From: an uncultured Lachnospiraceae bacterium
GTDB taxonomy: Bacteria; Bacillota; Clostridia; Lachnospirales; Lachnospiraceae
Assembly (NCBI GenBank): GCA_910587085.1
Contig: CAJUMC010000009.1
Span: 56,526 to 83,263, forward strand
Reading direction: 5' to 3'
DNA: 26,738 nt
The notes under the pieces: generated by a model
Told to the model about the DNA's origin: nothing
The model's database searches: none
The model's input: only the letters and a program-made list of their open reading frames with translations
Part shown: positions 24,376 through 26,738 of the stretch, piece after piece
How the letters are laid out: each line of letters opens with the position of its first letter
Position numbering within the stretch: position 1 is the first letter of the stretch
Translations under genes and position numbers: made by a program

Positions 24376-24404
24376 ATTTTATGCTGCCCCGGCAAATAAA
24401 TCAA
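24376..24404 (-). promoter_or_regulatory. Sigma-A promoter for the APC-Usp permease
   Basis: On the minus strand TTGATT (24404-24399) and TAAAAT (24381-24376) are exactly 17 bases apart. Transcription would start near 24369, giving a leader of about 90 bases that shows no clear structure. Confidence 0.75.
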
Positions 24405-24526
24405 GGTTTCAGCATATTTCTTTTAAACTGCTATCCGCCGCCCCCTTTTTCTCAGGGGAACCGGTTCCTCTTGTCAGAACTGGTTCCCTTGTTTCCGGTT
24501 TCCGGCTTCCCGCCTCCGTACGGCTT

Positions 24527-24870
24527 GTGCCCTTTTCCGCTTCCTCCCTTTTCCGGTTTCTGCCTTTTTTCAGCTTCTTCCCTTTTCAGCTCCTGCCTTT
24601 GTTCTGCTTCTTCCCTTTTCTAGCTTCTGCTCTTTTCAGCTCCTGCCTTTGTTCCGCTTCTTCCCTTTTCAGTTTCTGCCCTTTTCGGCTTCTTCTCTCT
24701 TCCAGCTTCTGCTCTTTTCAGCTCCTGCCTTTGTTCCGCTTCTTCCCTTTCCAGCTTCTGCCTTTGTTCTGCTTCTTCCCTTTTCTAGCTTCTGCTCTTT
24801 TCAGCTCCTGCCTTTGTTCTGCTTCTTCCCTTTTCAGCTTCTGCTCTTTTCAGCTTCTTTCCTTTTCCAT
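24527..24870. repeat. Polypyrimidine/polypurine tandem repeat, about 340 bp
   Basis: A 15-18-base unit near TTTTCAGCTTCTGCTC is repeated about twenty times with variation. A 50-base block beginning TTTTCTAGCTTCTGCTC occurs at 24616-24665 and 24781-24830 with one difference, and a close copy at about 24699-24747, giving a higher-order period of about 83 bp. The plus strand is almost all pyrimidine broken by AG and G; the minus strand is purine-rich. The unit is not a multiple of three, and the minus frames contain stops, so it is not coding on that strand. Open frames on the plus strand (Phe/Leu/Ser-rich) are a by-product of the base composition. Confidence 0.9.
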
Positions 24871-24905
24871 TTTACTGCCTTTCGGCATCTTTTACAAGCA
24901 AAAGC

Positions 24906-24941
24906 GGAGCCGGCAGCCCGTTTCTGCCGGCCTCCGGCTCC
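24906..24941 (-). terminator. GC-rich terminator-like hairpin
   Basis: GCCGGCAG and CTGCCGGC form a perfect 8-bp stem, and an outer GGAGCCGG/CCGGCTCC pairing offers an alternative fold. On the minus strand it is followed by GCTTTTGC. It may back up the palindrome at 24975-25021 in ending the GPH symporter transcript. Confidence 0.45.
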
Positions 24942-24974
24942 TGTCTTCTCCAAAAGCCTTCGCACAAAGTTATT

Positions 24975-25021
24975 AGAGAGAATCCTGTTATTCCATATTT
25001 TGGAATAACAGGATTCTCTCT
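24975..25021. repeat. Perfect palindrome with 21-bp arms
   Basis: AGAGAGAATCCTGTTATTCC continues for 21 bases (24975-24995) and is the exact reverse complement of 25001-25021, with a five-base TATTT loop. It lies 40 bases beyond the stop codon of the GPH symporter. No U-run follows on either strand. The perfect match over 21 bp suggests a recently inserted or copied element, a terminator, or an RNA-processing hairpin. Confidence 0.9.
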
Positions 25022-25061
25022 GGCACATCGCAAATATTGCTGATATGAAACATTCTACGGC

Positions 25062-26564
25062 TCAGCCCGGTAGCCGCTCCTTCTCCTCTCCCGCCGGAAC
25101 ACAGGCCTGCTCCGCCCGGAGCCTTTCGTTCACCTTCTCCACTTTCATCCCCGCAAGGATAAGCATTATGGCCGCGTTGATAATCAGCGGCAGCCACAGA
25201 TACATAAAATTCAGCATGCTGATGCAGGAATCCGGCTGAACGGCAAGCCTCCCGTCAAAGCCGCTGAGTTCGAGCAGCCACCCGGCCAGCGCCGTGCCGA
25301 GTCCCCCGCCAAGCTTCACGCCGAGCGAAGTGCAGGAGTACATGGTACCGTCCACCCGCTTTCCCTTCGTCAAAAAGGTATATTCGGAGCAGGCAGCAAT
25401 GACCGCGTTCATATCCCCCTGCCACGGCCCCTGCCCCAGCGCGGCCAGCGCCGTGAACGCCAGCATCAGCGGAATGCTTCCCATATATCCGGCCGCCACG
25501 ACAAGCAGCCTTCCGATTACGGCAATCATATAACCTCTCAGATTCAGTTTGTACATTCCCTTCCACCGGCCTACCAGCGTCGGCGTGAAGATCAGTGCAA
25601 TAATCAGAGGGATATTGACGGCCCAGGAGAATACGCCGTAGAGGTTTTCGTTCTTCATAACATAGGTCATATAATAAATTCCGGCATTGATCATTGCACC
25701 GTAAAGCTGCTGCAGAATATAAACCCCGCAGATCATCAGATAGAATCTGTTCGAAATCAGAAGCTTTAACCCCTGCAGCAGCCCGTATTTCTCCTCCTCC
25801 GGCTTCCGCTGCTTCTCTGAAGGCCCCGGTTCCCGAAACTCTCCGCGTACAGCATCCTGTTCAGAAAACGGATTTCCGGAAAAATGATTTTCAGAAAACT
25901 CTGCTTTAGAAAACTCCGCCTCGGAAAGTTCCTCTTCAGGAAGCTCCCGGACCGATAATACGGAAATCGTGTTGGCAATCAGGCCGATCACTGCATAGAT
26001 AATTGCCACCGCCCTCCAGGCTGCCGCGCCTCCTCCGCAGTCGGCCACAAAGCCGACTGTGACCGTCTGGATCAGCAGGCTCGTTGCAAAGGCGAAAATA
26101 AACCGCCAGGAACCCATCTGAACGCGCTCCCTGCTGTTTTTTGTCACGAGGGAAGTGAGAGCGGAATAAGCAATGTTGTTTGCCGTGTAGAATACACCGT
26201 TTAAAAGGGTGTATGCAATGAAAAACCAAGCATACTGCGCCGTCCTGCCCCAGCCTGCAGGAACAGCAAATATTGCCGCCAGCGTAACCGCACAGCCGAT
26301 GTAGCCGTACAGCATCCACGGCCTCGCCTTGCCGAGCCGGCTGTGTGTTTTGTCGATCATCGTCCCGAAGAAAATATCCGTAAAACCGTCAAACAGTTTG
26401 GAAACCGCAATCAGCGTGCCGACAATGCCTGCGGAAAGACCGACGGTATTCGTCAGATAAATCATAACGAAAGAAGATAAAAACGCATACACGACATTGC
26501 CTGCAATATCCCCCGAACCGTACCCCACCTTGTTGTACCACTTTAAATATGTCTTCTCCCCCAT
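25062..26564 (-). CDS. GPH-family sugar:cation symporter with expanded central loop
   Basis: The 500-residue protein starts at 26564 after AGGAGGCATTTTTGT. About twelve membrane helices and the motifs NKVGYGSGDIAGNVVYAF (11-28) and DGFTDIFFGTMIDKTHSRLGK (59-79, listed in part) mark the glycoside-pentoside-hexuronide:cation symporters (MelB/XynP type), which import sugars or glycosides with sodium or protons. The central cytoplasmic loop (about 207-258) carries an unusual acidic insert with repeated (E/N)(F)S units: EAEFSKAEFSENHFSGNPFS. That makes the protein about 40 residues longer than usual. It could supply substrate to the GH39 xylosidase, but the genes are 8 kb apart, so this is inference. 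A REP-like repeat abuts its ribosome site. Confidence 0.92.
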   Translation of the reverse strand: MGEKTYLKWYNKVGYGSGDIAGNVVYAFLSSFVMIYLTNTVGLSAGIVGTLIAVSKLFDGFTDIFFGTMIDKTHSRLGKARPWMLYGYIGCAVTLAAIFAVPAGWGRTAQYAWFFIAYTLLNGVFYTANNIAYSALTSLVTKNSRERVQMGSWRFIFAFATSLLIQTVTVGFVADCGGGAAAWRAVAIIYAVIGLIANTISVLSVRELPEEELSEAEFSKAEFSENHFSGNPFSEQDAVRGEFREPGPSEKQRKPEEEKYGLLQGLKLLISNRFYLMICGVYILQQLYGAMINAGIYYMTYVMKNENLYGVFSWAVNIPLIIALIFTPTLVGRWKGMYKLNLRGYMIAVIGRLLVVAAGYMGSIPLMLAFTALAALGQGPWQGDMNAVIAACSEYTFLTKGKRVDGTMYSCTSLGVKLGGGLGTALAGWLLELSGFDGRLAVQPDSCISMLNFMYLWLPLIINAAIMLILAGMKVEKVNERLRAEQACVPAGEEKERLPG

Positions 26565-26580
26565 ACAAAAATGCCTCCTA

Positions 26581-26738
26581 TTTTCAGTTCCGTATGTCCC
26601 CTCCCACTGCCATCCCCAGCGGGATGTTTTTTTCCTCTCCGCTGCAAAAAATCATCCCGGGCATTGTACGGGGACATACTGTTTTTTCAGTTCCGTATGT
26701 CCCCTCCCACTGCCATCCCCAGCGGGATGTTTTTTTCC
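26581..26738. repeat. Two copies of a 55-bp REP-like repeat with internal hairpins, running off the right edge
   Basis: TTTTCAGTTCCGTATGTCCC starts a 55-base unit at 26581-26635, repeated without change at 26684-26738; the period is 103 bases. Each unit holds CATCCC-CAGC-GGGATG followed by seven T, an intrinsic terminator shape on the plus strand. Between the copies, GGGGACATACTG (inverted GTATGTCCCC) forms a 10-bp-stem hairpin with the next copy. Short GGGGACA/TGTCCCC palindromes in opposite orientation are the style of REP/REPIN elements moved by REP-associated tyrosine (Y1) transposases; no such transposase is in the window. The window ends exactly at the end of the second copy, so the full array may be longer. 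Confidence 0.75.

Noticed and set aside
24527..24976. 149-codon Phe/Leu/Ser-rich open frame
   Set aside because: It arises from a pyrimidine tandem repeat that is open in several frames, with no ribosome site and a unit length that is not a multiple of three.
26581..26738. CRISPR array at the right edge
   Set aside because: The repeat is 55 bp with its own terminator hairpin, the intervening sequence contains an inverted copy of the repeat end, and no cas gene is present.

Overview
The window looks like chromosomal DNA from a GC-rich, low-motility-context member of the Bacillota, most likely a Lachnospiraceae-type Clostridium relative. This is inferred from strong AGGAGG-type ribosome sites before almost every gene, a Gram-positive PcrA helicase, a meso-diaminopimelate dehydrogenase, an ECF sigma/membrane-partner pair of the type common in gut Clostridia, and several small uncharacterised proteins that resemble Lachnospiraceae families. 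Species cannot be named. There are no rRNA or tRNA genes, no CRISPR array, and no complete insertion sequence. Most genes are housekeeping or transport genes on the minus strand.

Layout. Positions 1-4405 (minus) hold a probable four-gene operon read right to left: MATE efflux pump, THUMP-type methyltransferase with an extra N-terminal region, endonuclease IV, and the N-terminal part of a membrane-anchored protein with a sortase-like anchor and a Gly/Ser repeat linker that runs off the left edge. A divergent promoter region (4406-4728) separates this from pcrA (4729-7083, plus). Next are a small membrane protein with an acidic tail (plus), a coiled-coil hypothetical (minus) and a membrane-anchored FMN-binding-like protein (plus). 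From 9438 to 19371 all genes are minus: an SGNH esterase, a secreted Ig-like protein, a YkuE-type metallophosphoesterase, two XRE-type regulators, a GH39 beta-xylosidase, a TSUP permease and ddh. An ECF sigma factor and its overlapping membrane partner (19645-21158, plus) follow, then a frameshifted remnant gene, an APC permease with two Usp domains, a 340-bp polypyrimidine tandem repeat, a perfect 21-bp-arm palindrome, a GPH sugar symporter and a pair of REP-like repeats at the right edge.

The most unusual object is the regulator at 14275-15210. It has an N-terminal XRE helix-turn-helix, a middle segment that reads like the cytoplasmic loop of the flagellar stator protein MotA, and a C-terminal segment that reads like the C-terminal domain of the rotor protein FliG. 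The two charge pairs that join MotA to FliG in the E. coli flagellar motor appear to be kept, one partner of each pair in each half of this one soluble protein. No flagellar gene lies in the window. The GH39 xylosidase, SGNH esterase and GPH symporter could together serve plant-polysaccharide use, but they are not in one operon, so that link is only inference.
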